A stretch of DNA of 64,000 nucleotides from Pseudonocardia thermophila. GTDB taxonomy: Bacteria; Actinomycetota; Actinomycetes; Mycobacteriales; Pseudonocardiaceae. The notes beneath the pieces are model-generated. The model worked only from the letters and a program-made list of their open reading frames with translations. It was not told the origin of the DNA and did no database searches. This document shows, one piece after another, positions 44,522 to 52,632 of the stretch; positions within the stretch are counted from its first letter, which is position 1; every line of letters starts with the position of its first letter. The stretch covers positions 62,001-126,000 of the forward strand of contig NZ_FRAP01000009.1 of the NCBI RefSeq assembly GCF_900142365.1, read 5' to 3'. The position numbers and the translations under genes were made by a program.

Positions 44522-45979
44522 GTGCTGATCAGGAACGTCCGCAACGGGCCGGGCGGACCGGTCGTCGACGTCGAGGTGGACGACAGGGTGGGCGGCGGGG
44601 CGGACGGCGGGGTGATCACCGCGATCCGGCCGGCCGGCACCGGGGCGTCCGGCGCTGCCGAGGTGTTCGACGGCGACGGCGGCACGATCCTGCCGGGGTT
44701 GCGCGACGCGCACGTCCACCTCGGGCAGTGGGCGTCCGCGCGCCGGCGCATCCCGCTGGACGGTGCCCGCTCCGCCGCCGACGCGGTGGCCCGGGTGGCG
44801 GCGGCCGCGGGGCCCGGCACGGACTTCGTCATCGGCAGCGGGTTCCGCGACGCGCTGTGGCCCGACGAGCCGCACAAGGACCTGCTGGCCGCGGCGCTCC
44901 CCGACCGCCCGGTGGCTCTGACCAGCCAGGACCTGCACACGTTGTGGCTCTCCCCCGCCGCGCTCGTCGCGATCGGGCTCGACCACCCGACCGGTGTGCT
45001 CGTCGAGGAGGACTGCTACCGCGCCACGGCGGCGCTGCCCGCGCCCGACACCGCCACCACCGACGCCTGGGTGCACGACGCGCTCGCTGCGGCAGCCGCG
45101 CGCGGGGTGACCGCGATCGACGACTTCGAGTACGGCGACACCGCCGCGGACTGGGTCCGGCGGGCGGAACAGCGGCCGCTCGCCACGCGGGTGGGCTGCG
45201 TGATCTCCCGGCACCTGCTCGACACCGCGATCGCCCGCGGGCACCGCACCGGCCACGTGCTGACCGACCCGCTGGTGACGGTGGGGCCGTTGAAGCTGTT
45301 CGTCGACGGGTCGCTCAACACCCGCACGGCGTGGTGCTGCACGCCGTACCCGGGCACGGACTCCCGCGGCCATCTGGCGCTGCCGCTGCCCGAGCTCACG
45401 TCGCTGATCGCTCACGCGGCAGCGCACGGGATCAGCTCGGCCGTGCACGCGATCGGGGACGCCGCGGCCGCGGTCGCGCTGGACGCGTTCGCCGCCGTCG
45501 GCACCCGGGGGCGCATCGAGCATGCGCAGCTGGTGCGCCCCCGCGACGTCGCGCGGTTCGCGGAGCTCGGGATCACCGCGAGCGTGCAGCCCGCGCACCA
45601 GCCGGACGACCGCGACGTCGCCGACCGGTGGTGGGCCGACCGCACCGCGCACGCGTACCCGTACGCGAGCCTGCACGCGACCGGGGTGACGCTCCTGTTC
45701 GGCTCCGACGCGCCCGTCGCGCCGCTGGACCCGTGGGACGGGATCGCGTCGGCGGTCACGCGCACCGACGACGAGCGCCCACCGTGGCACCCCGAGCAGG
45801 CGCTGCCGCTGGCGGTGGCGGTGGCGGCGTCGTGCGGGGGCCGGGCGGCGCTGACCGAGGGGGACGTCGCCGATCTCACCGTCGTGACCGGCGATCTCAC
45901 GGTCAGCCCGGATCTGCGGGCGACGGAGGTGCTGCTCACCACGGTGGCGGGGCGGGTGACCCACCGGATCTCGAGCTAG
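44522..45979 (+). CDS. Amidohydrolase-family protein (YtcJ/AmiHydro_3-like)
   Basis: Encodes 485 residues. The zinc-binding HxH is in LPGLRDAHVHLGQW; later conserved parts are SQDLHTLWLSPAAL, FVDGSLNTRTAWC, AHAIGDAAAAVAL, RIEHAQLV and FGSDAPVAPLDPW with the catalytic Asp. This subgroup includes exported and cytoplasmic N-substituted formamide or amide hydrolases; the substrate is unknown. No signal peptide seen. Its stop (TAG) overlaps the antisense stop of the kinase gene in CTAG. Confidence 0.85.
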   Translation: MLIRNVRNGPGGPVVDVEVDDRVGGGADGGVITAIRPAGTGASGAAEVFDGDGGTILPGLRDAHVHLGQWASARRRIPLDGARSAADAVARVAAAAGPGTDFVIGSGFRDALWPDEPHKDLLAAALPDRPVALTSQDLHTLWLSPAALVAIGLDHPTGVLVEEDCYRATAALPAPDTATTDAWVHDALAAAAARGVTAIDDFEYGDTAADWVRRAEQRPLATRVGCVISRHLLDTAIARGHRTGHVLTDPLVTVGPLKLFVDGSLNTRTAWCCTPYPGTDSRGHLALPLPELTSLIAHAAAHGISSAVHAIGDAAAAVALDAFAAVGTRGRIEHAQLVRPRDVARFAELGITASVQPAHQPDDRDVADRWWADRTAHAYPYASLHATGVTLLFGSDAPVAPLDPWDGIASAVTRTDDERPPWHPEQALPLAVAVAASCGGRAALTEGDVADLTVVTGDLTVSPDLRATEVLLTTVAGRVTHRISS

Positions 45980-47334
45980 AACAGTTCGAAGGTGGTGCGC
46001 GAGACCGTGAACCCGTGCAGGGTGGCGGCGTTCTCGCAGCGCACGCCGGACGGACGGCTCACGCACGTCAGTGCGTCGAGCCGCACCGCCTCGCCGTAGC
46101 CCAGGACGGCGCCGTCGAAGCCGATGGCGTCGGTGGCGCAGGTCAGCGCGCCGGGTGCGTCACCGGTGACGACTGCACCGGCCGCCCAGGCGCCGGTGCA
46201 GTCGGCGGGGCGGGCGGGCACCGTCCAGGTGTGTTCGCCGACGTCGCAGCGGGCCTCTCCGGCGGCGATGCGGCAGCCGATGTTGCCCGACGGGCTGCGG
46301 AACACGACGGCGTCGGTGCCGGGTCGGGCGTCGACCGGGGCCGGGCCGGCCGAGCCGCGCAGCGCCAGGACTGCGCCGGCCACGACGATGGCGAGCAGGG
46401 CGGCGACCGCGATCAGCCAGGTGCGGCGGCGCTGCGGCGGCGGGTCGGGCGCACGGGTTCGCTCGGGGGGCGGCTCGGGTGGGGCCGGACGGCGGACCAG
46501 CGGCACCGTCACCGACGGGGGCGGCTCGAACGCGGCGCCGCCGAGTGCGTCGCGGACCTGGACAGCGGTCGGGCGGGCGGCGGGATCGCGGACGAGGCAG
46601 CGCTGCACGGTCGAGCGGAGCGGCTCGGGCAGGGCGGAGAGGTCCGGCGTGGTGTTGACGATCTTGTAGATCGTGCCGGCGACCGTCGGGGCGTCGAACG
46701 GAGAGGCGCCGGTGGCGGCGTAGACGAGGAGGGTGCCGAGGGCGAACACATCGGACGGCGGGCCGACGTCGCGGGCGCCCGCCGCCTGTTCCGGCGACAT
46801 GAACGACGGGGTGCCCATGAGGTGCCCGGTGCCGGTGAGCCCCGCGGGGAACAGACCGCGGGCGATGCCGAAGTCGATCAGCCGGGGGCCGTCTGAGGAG
46901 AGGATCACGTTGGACGGCTTGAGGTCGCGGTGGACCAGGCCGGTGGCGTGGACGATGGCGAGCCCGGCGGCCAGCCGTGCCCCCAGCTGCGTGGCCTGGG
47001 CGGACGGGAGCGGCCCGCCCTCGCGGACCCGGTCCTCCAGCGACGGGCCGTCGACGAACGCCGTGGCCAGCCACGGCGGCGAGGCGTCGGGATCGGCGGC
47101 GAGCACCGCGGCGGTGAACCACGGCGGGATCGCCGAAGCCATGCGGATCTCGCGGCGGAACCGCTCGCGGAACTTCGCGTCGGTGACCAGCTCGGCGTGC
47201 GCGACCTTGATCGCGACCCGGCGGCCGTGGGGGTCGGTGCCGCGATAGACCTGTCCCATGCCCCCGGCGCCGATCCGCCCGTCGACCCGGAACGGGCCGA
47301 TGGTGCGCGGATCGGTGGGGAGCAGCGGGTCCAT
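45976..47334 (-). CDS. Membrane Ser/Thr protein kinase (PknB-like) with extracytoplasmic domain
   Basis: Encodes 452 residues. Kinase features: glycine-rich IGAGGMGQVYRG, Lys43 in VAIKV, HRDLKPSNVIL, DFGIA and GTPSFMSPEQ. A Pro-rich juxtamembrane region (about 270-305) is followed by one membrane segment (WLIAVAALLAIVVAGAVLAL) and a C-terminal extracellular domain of about 120 residues with paired cysteines (GNIGCRIAAGEARCDVG ... DCTGAW ... LTCATDA ... LTCVSR ... RCENA). No PASTA repeats, so the sensor is of another type. ATG 47334 gives MDPLLPTDPRTIGPFRV; upstream in-frame starts are in a repeat-bearing region. Confidence 0.9.
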   Translation of the reverse strand: MDPLLPTDPRTIGPFRVDGRIGAGGMGQVYRGTDPHGRRVAIKVAHAELVTDAKFRERFRREIRMASAIPPWFTAAVLAADPDASPPWLATAFVDGPSLEDRVREGGPLPSAQATQLGARLAAGLAIVHATGLVHRDLKPSNVILSSDGPRLIDFGIARGLFPAGLTGTGHLMGTPSFMSPEQAAGARDVGPPSDVFALGTLLVYAATGASPFDAPTVAGTIYKIVNTTPDLSALPEPLRSTVQRCLVRDPAARPTAVQVRDALGGAAFEPPPSVTVPLVRRPAPPEPPPERTRAPDPPPQRRRTWLIAVAALLAIVVAGAVLALRGSAGPAPVDARPGTDAVVFRSPSGNIGCRIAAGEARCDVGEHTWTVPARPADCTGAWAAGAVVTGDAPGALTCATDAIGFDGAVLGYGEAVRLDALTCVSRPSGVRCENAATLHGFTVSRTTFELF

Positions 47335-47451
47335 CGGCGACGACCCTACGGCGTCCTGGCGAGGGCGGAACTCCCCCGCAGTGTGGATCACCTGCTCCGC
47401 GGTGGGGGTCGTGGAGACGCAGGCGGGTACGCGAGTCCCGCAGCTCGCCCG

Positions 47452-47485
47452 GCGAGTCGCGCGTTTCGGCCAGCGAGTCGCGCAC
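47452..47485 (+). repeat. Intergenic repeat, family 3 (copy 1)
   Basis: The unit starts GCGAGTCGCGCGTTTCG and ends GCGAGTCGCGCAC. The reverse complement of 47706-47739 matches it with four differences in 34. Copies are in opposite orientation about 220 bases apart, so a long stem could form. Confidence 0.7.
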
Positions 47486-47705
47486 ACAGCACAGCCAGTG
47501 CCGCGTCTTGCCCGCCGGCCCCGCGCTCCGTGAGTCGAGTCGTGCGGTTCGGCGAGCATCGCCTCCTGCCGTCGAGTCCCCCGTTCGGCCGTACGACCTG
47601 CGCGTTCCGGCGGCCCATGGCCGCTGTGCCGGGCCGAGCGAGTACGGGCTCGCCGGGTGTGCGACGCCGAACTCAGCGGGCAAATCGCAGAACTCGCCGG
47701 CTGGA

Positions 47706-47739
47706 GTGCCGGACTCGCCGGACGAAACGCGCGACTCGC
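47706..47739 (-). repeat. Intergenic repeat, family 3 (copy 2, inverted)
   Basis: Read on the minus strand it gives GCGAGTCGCGCGTTTCG and then GTCCGGCGAGTCCGGCAC, the inverted partner of 47452-47485. Confidence 0.7.
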
Positions 47740-47788
47740 GAGACGGTGTGCGGGATTCGCAGCGCGCCCGGAGCCGGGCCGGCCCGGC

Positions 47789-49603
47789 TCAGCCCTCCGG
47801 CCGCCGGGCCTCGCTCGCCGCAGGCCGCAGCTGGGCCGCCCGCACCCGCTCGACGTCCAGCTTGGGCGTGCGGTCGAACCGGTAGATGCCGTTGCGCTCC
47901 TGCATGACGTCGGTGAGCTGGGTGTAGCAGTAGCCGAACATGTCCGGATCGGCGAGCAGCACCCCGGTCAGCCCGGCGAAGCGCTCGTGCCACTCCTCCT
48001 CGTCGCGCACGCGGTCGCCGTAGCCCCACGACCGCTCCCGGTCCGCGCCGGCACCGGGGTCGCGGGCGGCGTCCGGGTCCCACCAGATCCCGCCGAACTC
48101 CGAGATGAAGTACGGCTGCCCGGCGTACGGCAGGGAGATGCTGCGGTCCTCGTGGGTGTTGACGAACGGCGCGTCCTCGGCGAGGCCCTCGACCAGCTCG
48201 GCGAACCGCGCCGGGTCCTGCTCGTACAGGTGGGCGTCGTAGACGTCTGTTTCAGCGACGCGGTGCGAGTACCCGGACGCGTCGATCACCGGCCGGGTCG
48301 GGTCGGCCAGCTTCGCGGCCAGGAACATCGCGCGCGTGACGTCGTCGAGCACGGTGATGCGGTCGTGCAGCACCTGGTAGGTCTCGTTGAGGGGGCACCA
48401 CCCGACGATCGCCGGGTGGTTGTGGTCGCGGGCCAGCACTTCCAGCCACTGCGTCACGTACGACGCGGTCGGCTGCTGGTTGTCCCCGGCCGGCCCGTGC
48501 CCCGCAGCGCCCCAGTCGCCGAACTCGCCCCACACGAGGTAGCCGAGGCGGTCGGCGTGGTAGAGGAACCGCTCCTCGAACACCTTCTGGTGCAGGCGGG
48601 CCCCGTTGAACCCGGCGGCCTGCGCCAGCTCGATGTCCCGGACGAGCGCCTCGTCGGACGGCGCGGTCATCAACGTGTCCGGCCACCAGCCCTGGTCGAG
48701 GACGAGCCGCTGGAACACCGGCTCACCGTTGAGCAGCAGCCGCTTGCCGTCGATGGCGACCGAACGGATGCCGGTGTAGCTGCGCACTTCGTCGATCACC
48801 TCGCCCGCGGCGCCGACGAGCCGCACCGTGACGTCGTAGAGGTGCGGGTCGCGCGGTGACCAGGGCCGCAGCCGCTCCGGCGGCACGATCACCGTGACGG
48901 TCGGGGTCAGGTCCAGGTCGGCACGCGACTCGGCGGACGCGACCGGTCCGGCGTCGTCGGCGAGCGTGACCACGAGCCGGTGCCCCGGCCGGTTCGCGCT
49001 CAACGGGGCGGCGACGGTGACCGAGCCGGCCGCCAGGTTCGGCGTGATCCGCAGGCTCCGCACGTGCAGCGGCGGGACCGCCTCCAGCCAGACCGTCTGC
49101 CAGATCCCGGTCGTGCGGGTGTAGTGGCAGTCCGCGTTGGCGTACCGCGTGGACTGCTTGCCGCGGGCCTGCACCCCGTGCCGGCTGTCGCGGGCCCGCA
49201 CGACGATCCGCACGGTCTGCCCGGCCCGCTCCCCCAGGTCGGCGGTGAACGACGAGAACCCGCCGCGGTGGCGCGTCACCTCCACGCCGTCGGCCCACAC
49301 AGTGGCGTCGTGGTCGACGGCGCCGAAGTGCAGCAGCACCCGGTGTCCGGTCCACTCGGCCGGGATCTCGACGTCGCGGGCGTACCAGACCGCCTCGAGG
49401 AAGTCGGTCACGCCAACCCCCGAGGCGGCCGACTCCGGCGCGAACGGCACGAGGATCTCTCCGCTCAGCGGCCGGTGGAGCAGCCCGCGCTCGAGCCCGG
49501 AGTCGCCCTGGTCGATCTCGAACTCCCAGCGCCCGTTCAAGCAGCGCCACAGCGGGCGCACCGCCGTCGGGCGCGGATGCTCGGGCCGAGGGACCTCGAT
49601 CAC
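47789..49603 (-). CDS. Glycoside hydrolase family 2 protein (beta-galactosidase/glucuronidase-like)
   Basis: Encodes 604 residues. Jelly-roll, Ig-like and TIM-barrel domains follow in order: RPLWRCLNGRWEFEIDQGD at the start, YARDVEIP, SRHGVQARGKQSTR, then GFNGARLHQKVFEERFLYHADRLGYLVWGEF. The acid/base is Glu in WCPLNETYQ and the nucleophile Glu in FISEFGG. No signal peptide, so probably intracellular. GTG 49603 follows CGGAGG. Substrate (beta-galactoside, glucuronide or other) cannot be set from sequence alone. Confidence 0.9.
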   Translation of the reverse strand: MIEVPRPEHPRPTAVRPLWRCLNGRWEFEIDQGDSGLERGLLHRPLSGEILVPFAPESAASGVGVTDFLEAVWYARDVEIPAEWTGHRVLLHFGAVDHDATVWADGVEVTRHRGGFSSFTADLGERAGQTVRIVVRARDSRHGVQARGKQSTRYANADCHYTRTTGIWQTVWLEAVPPLHVRSLRITPNLAAGSVTVAAPLSANRPGHRLVVTLADDAGPVASAESRADLDLTPTVTVIVPPERLRPWSPRDPHLYDVTVRLVGAAGEVIDEVRSYTGIRSVAIDGKRLLLNGEPVFQRLVLDQGWWPDTLMTAPSDEALVRDIELAQAAGFNGARLHQKVFEERFLYHADRLGYLVWGEFGDWGAAGHGPAGDNQQPTASYVTQWLEVLARDHNHPAIVGWCPLNETYQVLHDRITVLDDVTRAMFLAAKLADPTRPVIDASGYSHRVAETDVYDAHLYEQDPARFAELVEGLAEDAPFVNTHEDRSISLPYAGQPYFISEFGGIWWDPDAARDPGAGADRERSWGYGDRVRDEEEWHERFAGLTGVLLADPDMFGYCYTQLTDVMQERNGIYRFDRTPKLDVERVRAAQLRPAASEARRPEG

Positions 49604-49711
49604 CTGCCGACACCTCCGTCTCGAGGGAGCTGATCAGCGCTGCCCGCCTCCCGAGGCTACGACGGGCGGCGCCCGCCCATCCCTGTCGGGGGTCTCCGCA
49701 ACCATGCAGCC

Positions 49712-50397
49712 ATGCCGAACCTCCCGATCGCCCGTCCCGCAGTCCTGACCACCGGCTTGACCACCGACCTCGCCGCCACCCCGCCCGGCATCCACGTCGC
49801 TCACGAGGCGGCTCGGCGCCGCCTGGCCGAGGGCCCGGGTGCCGACCGCAGCTGGCGCCTCGGTGCCGACGGGGAGGTCGCGGTCGCCGAGGTCCTGTCC
49901 CGGCTCGCCCGAGCACCGACGCTCGACCGGCTGCTGGGCCGCGCGTTCGGCCGGGAACCGCGCTGGCGGGTCCTGCACTCCGTGCCGCTCGGTGAGGTGG
50001 GCGGGCGGATCCGCGACATCGATCATCTCGTGCTCGGCCCGCCGGGCGTGGTCGTGATCAACACCCACCACCATCCCGAGGGCCGGGTCGTCGTGGACGG
50101 CGAGACGGTGCTGGTCGGCGGGCGCGTGGTCGTCACCTCGGCACCGCGCGCGCCGAGGCCTGCCGCGCGGCCGAGGCCCTGTCGGTGGCGCTGGGCACGC
50201 CGGTGCCGGTGCTGCCGGTGGTCGCGCTCGTGGGTGCCCTGTTGTGGGAGCAGGCCGCCCCGCGCGGGATCATCGTGTGCACGGCCACCGAGCTCGTCAG
50301 CACTCTGCGGAGGCTTCCCGCAGTGTGGAACCGGGCCGACGTCGCCGCGGCGTTCGCGGTGGCCCGCCGTCCCGCCACCTGGACGGCGGTGGGCTGA
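49712..50397 (+). pseudogene. Frameshifted NERD (nuclease-related domain) protein
   Basis: The first about 145 codons encode a NERD domain (LGADGEVAVAEVLSRL, RDIDHLVLGPPGVVVINTHHH). The frame then changes near 50142-50155, a GC-repeat tract: protein-like sequence continues in another frame as EACRAAEALSVALGTPVPVLPVVALVGALLWEQ and ends at TGA 50395-50397. One base lost there would explain it. The usual NTKHH reads NTHHH, so the putative catalytic lysine is also replaced. Either a sequencing error or a decaying gene; NERD proteins are suspected nucleases. Confidence 0.7.
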
Positions 50398-50435
50398 GCC
50401 ATGGGTGAGCGGAGGCAGCGCGGACCGCCCCGATC

Positions 50436-50525
50436 ATGCGCCCGGTGCGCCCGACCGGCGGCGACCTCAGCGAGGTCACGCCCATCGACCGCGCGATCAT
50501 CCACAACCGCCCGATGGCAGGCTGA
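50436..50525 (+). other. Possible 29-residue peptide gene or coding remnant
   Basis: ATG 50436 to TGA 50525 encodes MRPVRPTGGDLSEVTPIDRA then IIHNRPMAG. It has no clear ribosome site and no recognised family. It lies between the NERD remnant and the aldolase gene. Recorded only because it has a less biased composition than the surrounding shadow frames. Confidence 0.25.
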
Positions 50526-50529
50526 GCCC

Positions 50530-51243
50530 ATGACCGATCACCGCGCTGATCACCGCGCTGATCACCGGGCCGATCACCGGTTCGGCGGCGGAGACGACCA
50601 CGCGGATCTCCTCGACGCAGCGCGGACCGCGATCGTCGACCGGTGCCGGCGCATGGCGGACGACGGGCTCACGCTGGGCACGTCCGGGAACATCTCGGTG
50701 CGGATGGGCGACCGCATCGCGATCACCCCGTCCGGCGTGCCGTACCCGGAGCTGACGCCCGAACAGATCTGCGTGATCGATCTCGAAGGGCGCACCGTCG
50801 GACCCGGACCGGTCCCGTCCTCCGAGGCGCCGATGCACACGGCGATCTACGCGGCCACGGACGCGGGTGCAGTAGTGCACACCCATCCGCTCTACGCGAC
50901 CGCGGTGTCCACCCTGGTCGACGAGCTCCCGCCGATCCACTACATGATCGCCGAGCTCGGGGGCCGGGTGCCGGTCGCGCCCTACGCCACGTACGGCACG
51001 CCGCAACTGGCGGCGCACGCTGTCGCCGCACTGGCGACGGGGTCCGCGGTGCTGCACGCCAACCACGGCGCCACCACCATCGGACCGGACCTGGCGAAGG
51101 CGTACGACCGGGCCGTGCTGCTGGAGTGGCTGTGCCGGCTGTGGCACCAGGCGCAGCTGGCCGGGACGCCCCGGCTGCTGCCGCCGGAGGAGATCGCCCG
51201 CGTCGGGGAGCTGCTGCGCGGCTACGGCCAGCCCCGCACGTAG
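50530..51243 (+). CDS. Class II aldolase/adducin-family protein (fuculose-phosphate aldolase-like)
   Basis: Encodes 237 residues. LTLGTSGNISVRMGDRIAITPSG, SSEAPMHTAIYAATDAGAVVHTHPLYAT and ANHGATTIGPDLAKAYDRAVLLEW give the usual substrate loop, catalytic Glu and zinc-binding His-x-His plus a later His. It should cleave or epimerise a sugar phosphate such as L-fuculose-1-phosphate. The N-terminus has four DHR units (DHRADHRADHRADHR) from a 12-bp tandem repeat, not part of the family fold, so a later start is possible. Confidence 0.88.
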   Translation: MTDHRADHRADHRADHRFGGGDDHADLLDAARTAIVDRCRRMADDGLTLGTSGNISVRMGDRIAITPSGVPYPELTPEQICVIDLEGRTVGPGPVPSSEAPMHTAIYAATDAGAVVHTHPLYATAVSTLVDELPPIHYMIAELGGRVPVAPYATYGTPQLAAHAVAALATGSAVLHANHGATTIGPDLAKAYDRAVLLEWLCRLWHQAQLAGTPRLLPPEEIARVGELLRGYGQPRT

Positions 51244-51376
51244 GGCGGGCCCACGCAGGACGGGGTCGTGGCTCGGGCCCTGCGTTCGCCGGCTCGCCAC
51301 CGGTTCGCCTGATCGTGACGCACTCCTCGGCGCGTCGTGCCCACCCCGCCGGCCCCGCCGCCCCCAGCATGATCGG

Positions 51377-52207
51377 GTGCGCCGAACGCTGCTGACCTTC
51401 GCCTGCACCGTGCTCGCGCTGCTGACCGTCGCCTCGGCCCCCGCGAGCGCGGCACCCGGGGACGTGGTGTGCGAGAAGTTCGGCTCCACACCGGTCGCCG
51501 ACGGCCGCTACGAGGTGCAGAACAACGTCTGGGGTTCGGACGAGCCCCAGTGCGTGCGCGCCTTCGACGTCGGTTTCGAGGTCACCGAGGGCGCCCACCA
51601 CAACTCGTCCATGCCGGCCGCGTACCCGTCGATCTTCGCCGGCTGCCACTACGGCACGTGCACGGCCGGGACGGTGCTCCCCCGCGCTGTCCAGGACCTC
51701 GGCCCGGTGACCAGCACGTTCGCGATCCAGGCTCCCGAGGACGGGACGTGGGTGGCGGCCTACGACATCTGGTTCGACCCCACCCCGCGGCGGAACGACA
51801 CCGTCACCGGCCTGGAGCTGATGATCTGGCTGCGCACCACCGGGCCCGCCCCGATCGGGGAACGCACCGGCACCGCGACTGTCGACGGGGCCGAGTGGGA
51901 GGTCTGGGAAGGTGAGAACGGCGCCGACGTGCTGTCGTACGTGCGGGTCGAGCCGATCGACCGCGTGGACGACCTCGACCTGATGGCGTTCGCGAAGGAC
52001 GCGACGGCCCGCGGCAAGCTGCCGCCGGAGTGGTACATGACCAGCGTCCAGGCCGGGTTCGAGCCGTGGGTCGGTGGCAAGGGGCTCACGACCACCGAGT
52101 TCGCGGTGACCGGGATCGGCGCCGATCCGCCGGTCCTGGCCGGCGCGACGCCTCCCGCGCCGGTGCTCACGCCCGTCCCGGTGCCCGCCCCCGCCGCGGT
52201 GCGATGA
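51377..52207 (+). CDS. Secreted glycoside hydrolase family 12 (endoglucanase/xyloglucanase)
   Basis: Encodes 276 residues with a signal peptide (about 1-26, RTLLTFACTVLALLTVASAP). The mature part shows GH12 marks: YEVQNNVWGSDEPQCV, SSMPAAYPSIFAGCHYGTC, and the nucleophile Glu in GLELMIWL. The Pro/Ala-rich tail has no cellulose-binding domain. It would cut beta-1,4-glucan or xyloglucan outside the cell. GTG 51377 is the start. Confidence 0.88.
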   Translation: MRRTLLTFACTVLALLTVASAPASAAPGDVVCEKFGSTPVADGRYEVQNNVWGSDEPQCVRAFDVGFEVTEGAHHNSSMPAAYPSIFAGCHYGTCTAGTVLPRAVQDLGPVTSTFAIQAPEDGTWVAAYDIWFDPTPRRNDTVTGLELMIWLRTTGPAPIGERTGTATVDGAEWEVWEGENGADVLSYVRVEPIDRVDDLDLMAFAKDATARGKLPPEWYMTSVQAGFEPWVGGKGLTTTEFAVTGIGADPPVLAGATPPAPVLTPVPVPAPAAVR

Positions 52208-52210
52208 TCT

Positions 52211-52237
52211 CCGGGAGGTCCGCTGCGGACCTCCCGG
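52211..52237 (+). other. Strong hairpin overlapping the riboswitch 5' edge
   Basis: Perfect 12-bp stem (52211-52222 with 52226-52237, CCGGGAGGTCCG / CGGACCTCCCGG) and a 3-base loop, starting 4 bases after the GH12 stop. Its right arm contains the CCGG (52234-52237) that begins the guanidine-III aptamer, so the two folds compete. Either a terminator of the GH12 gene (no U-tract) or part of the switch. Confidence 0.7.
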
Positions 52238-52276
52238 ACGAGCGGGCGCCGTACCCGGTGTGCGACACGACGGCGC
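52234..52276 (+). promoter_or_regulatory. Probable guanidine-III (ykkC-III) riboswitch
   Basis: The segment has the class's conserved blocks in order: CCGGACGAG, GCGCCGTACCCGG and a final ACGGCGC. P1 can form between CCGG 52234-52237 and the CCGG ending at 52258; the pseudoknot helix P2 pairs GCGCCGT (52246-52252) with ACGGCGC (52270-52276). It ends 4 bases before the ribosome site GGAAGG (52281-52286) of the SMR exporter gene, so ligand-dependent translational control is likely. Guanidine-III switches commonly precede such exporters. Confidence 0.88.
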
Positions 52277-52292
52277 TCATGGAAGGTGTGCC

Positions 52293-52607
52293 GTGTCCTG
52301 GATCGTGCTGGTCCTGTCCGGTGTGCTCGAGGCCGTGTGGGCCGTCGCGCTCAGCCGCTCGGAGGGGTTCACCCGGCTCTGGCCGTCGGTGGTCTTCCTC
52401 GTCGCGATCATCGGCAGCATGGCGGGGCTCGCCTACGCGATGCGCGAGCTACCGGTCGGTACCTCGTACGCGGTGTGGGTCGGCATCGGCGCCGCGCTCA
52501 CCGTGGCCTACGGGATGGCGACGGGGGCTGAGCCGGTGTCACTGGTGAAGATCTTGCTCCTGCTCGGCATCGTCGGCTGCGTGGTCGGGCTCAAGCTGGT
52601 CCACTGA
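52293..52607 (+). CDS. SMR-family guanidinium exporter (Gdx/SugE-like)
   Basis: Encodes 104 residues with four membrane helices. The sequence SGVLEAVWAVALSRSEGFTRLWPS has the conserved Glu13 of helix 1 and the Gdx-type Trp16; GTSYAVWVGIGAALTV matches helix 3. The pattern follows Gdx proteins rather than EmrE. It should export guanidinium by proton antiport. GTG 52293 follows GGAAGG. The upstream guanidine-III riboswitch supports the role independently. Confidence 0.9.
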   Translation: MSWIVLVLSGVLEAVWAVALSRSEGFTRLWPSVVFLVAIIGSMAGLAYAMRELPVGTSYAVWVGIGAALTVAYGMATGAEPVSLVKILLLLGIVGCVVGLKLVH

Positions 52608-52632
52608 GCGGATCGGATCGGCGCCGCTCAGT
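52603..52632. terminator. Bidirectional hairpin spanning two convergent stop codons
   Basis: ACTGAGCGG (52603-52611) and CCGCTCAGT (52624-52632) form a perfect 9-bp dyad. It contains the TGA of the SMR gene and the antisense stop of the DUF1707 gene. No T-tract follows on either strand. Confidence 0.45.

Larger units (their letters stand above)
47335..47788. other. Long intergenic region with inverted copies of a repeat
   Basis: About 450 bases between the kinase and GH2 genes with no recognised gene; open frames there are shadows. It holds two inverted copies of a 34-bp unit (47452-47485 and 47706-47739) and several scattered short GAGTCGCG/ACTCGCCG units. Confidence 0.6.

Noticed and set aside
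42485..46066. 1193-residue minus-strand frame opposite the VWA, lipoprotein and amidohydrolase genes
   Set aside because: It spans three genes with clear plus-strand evidence and has no recognisable domain.
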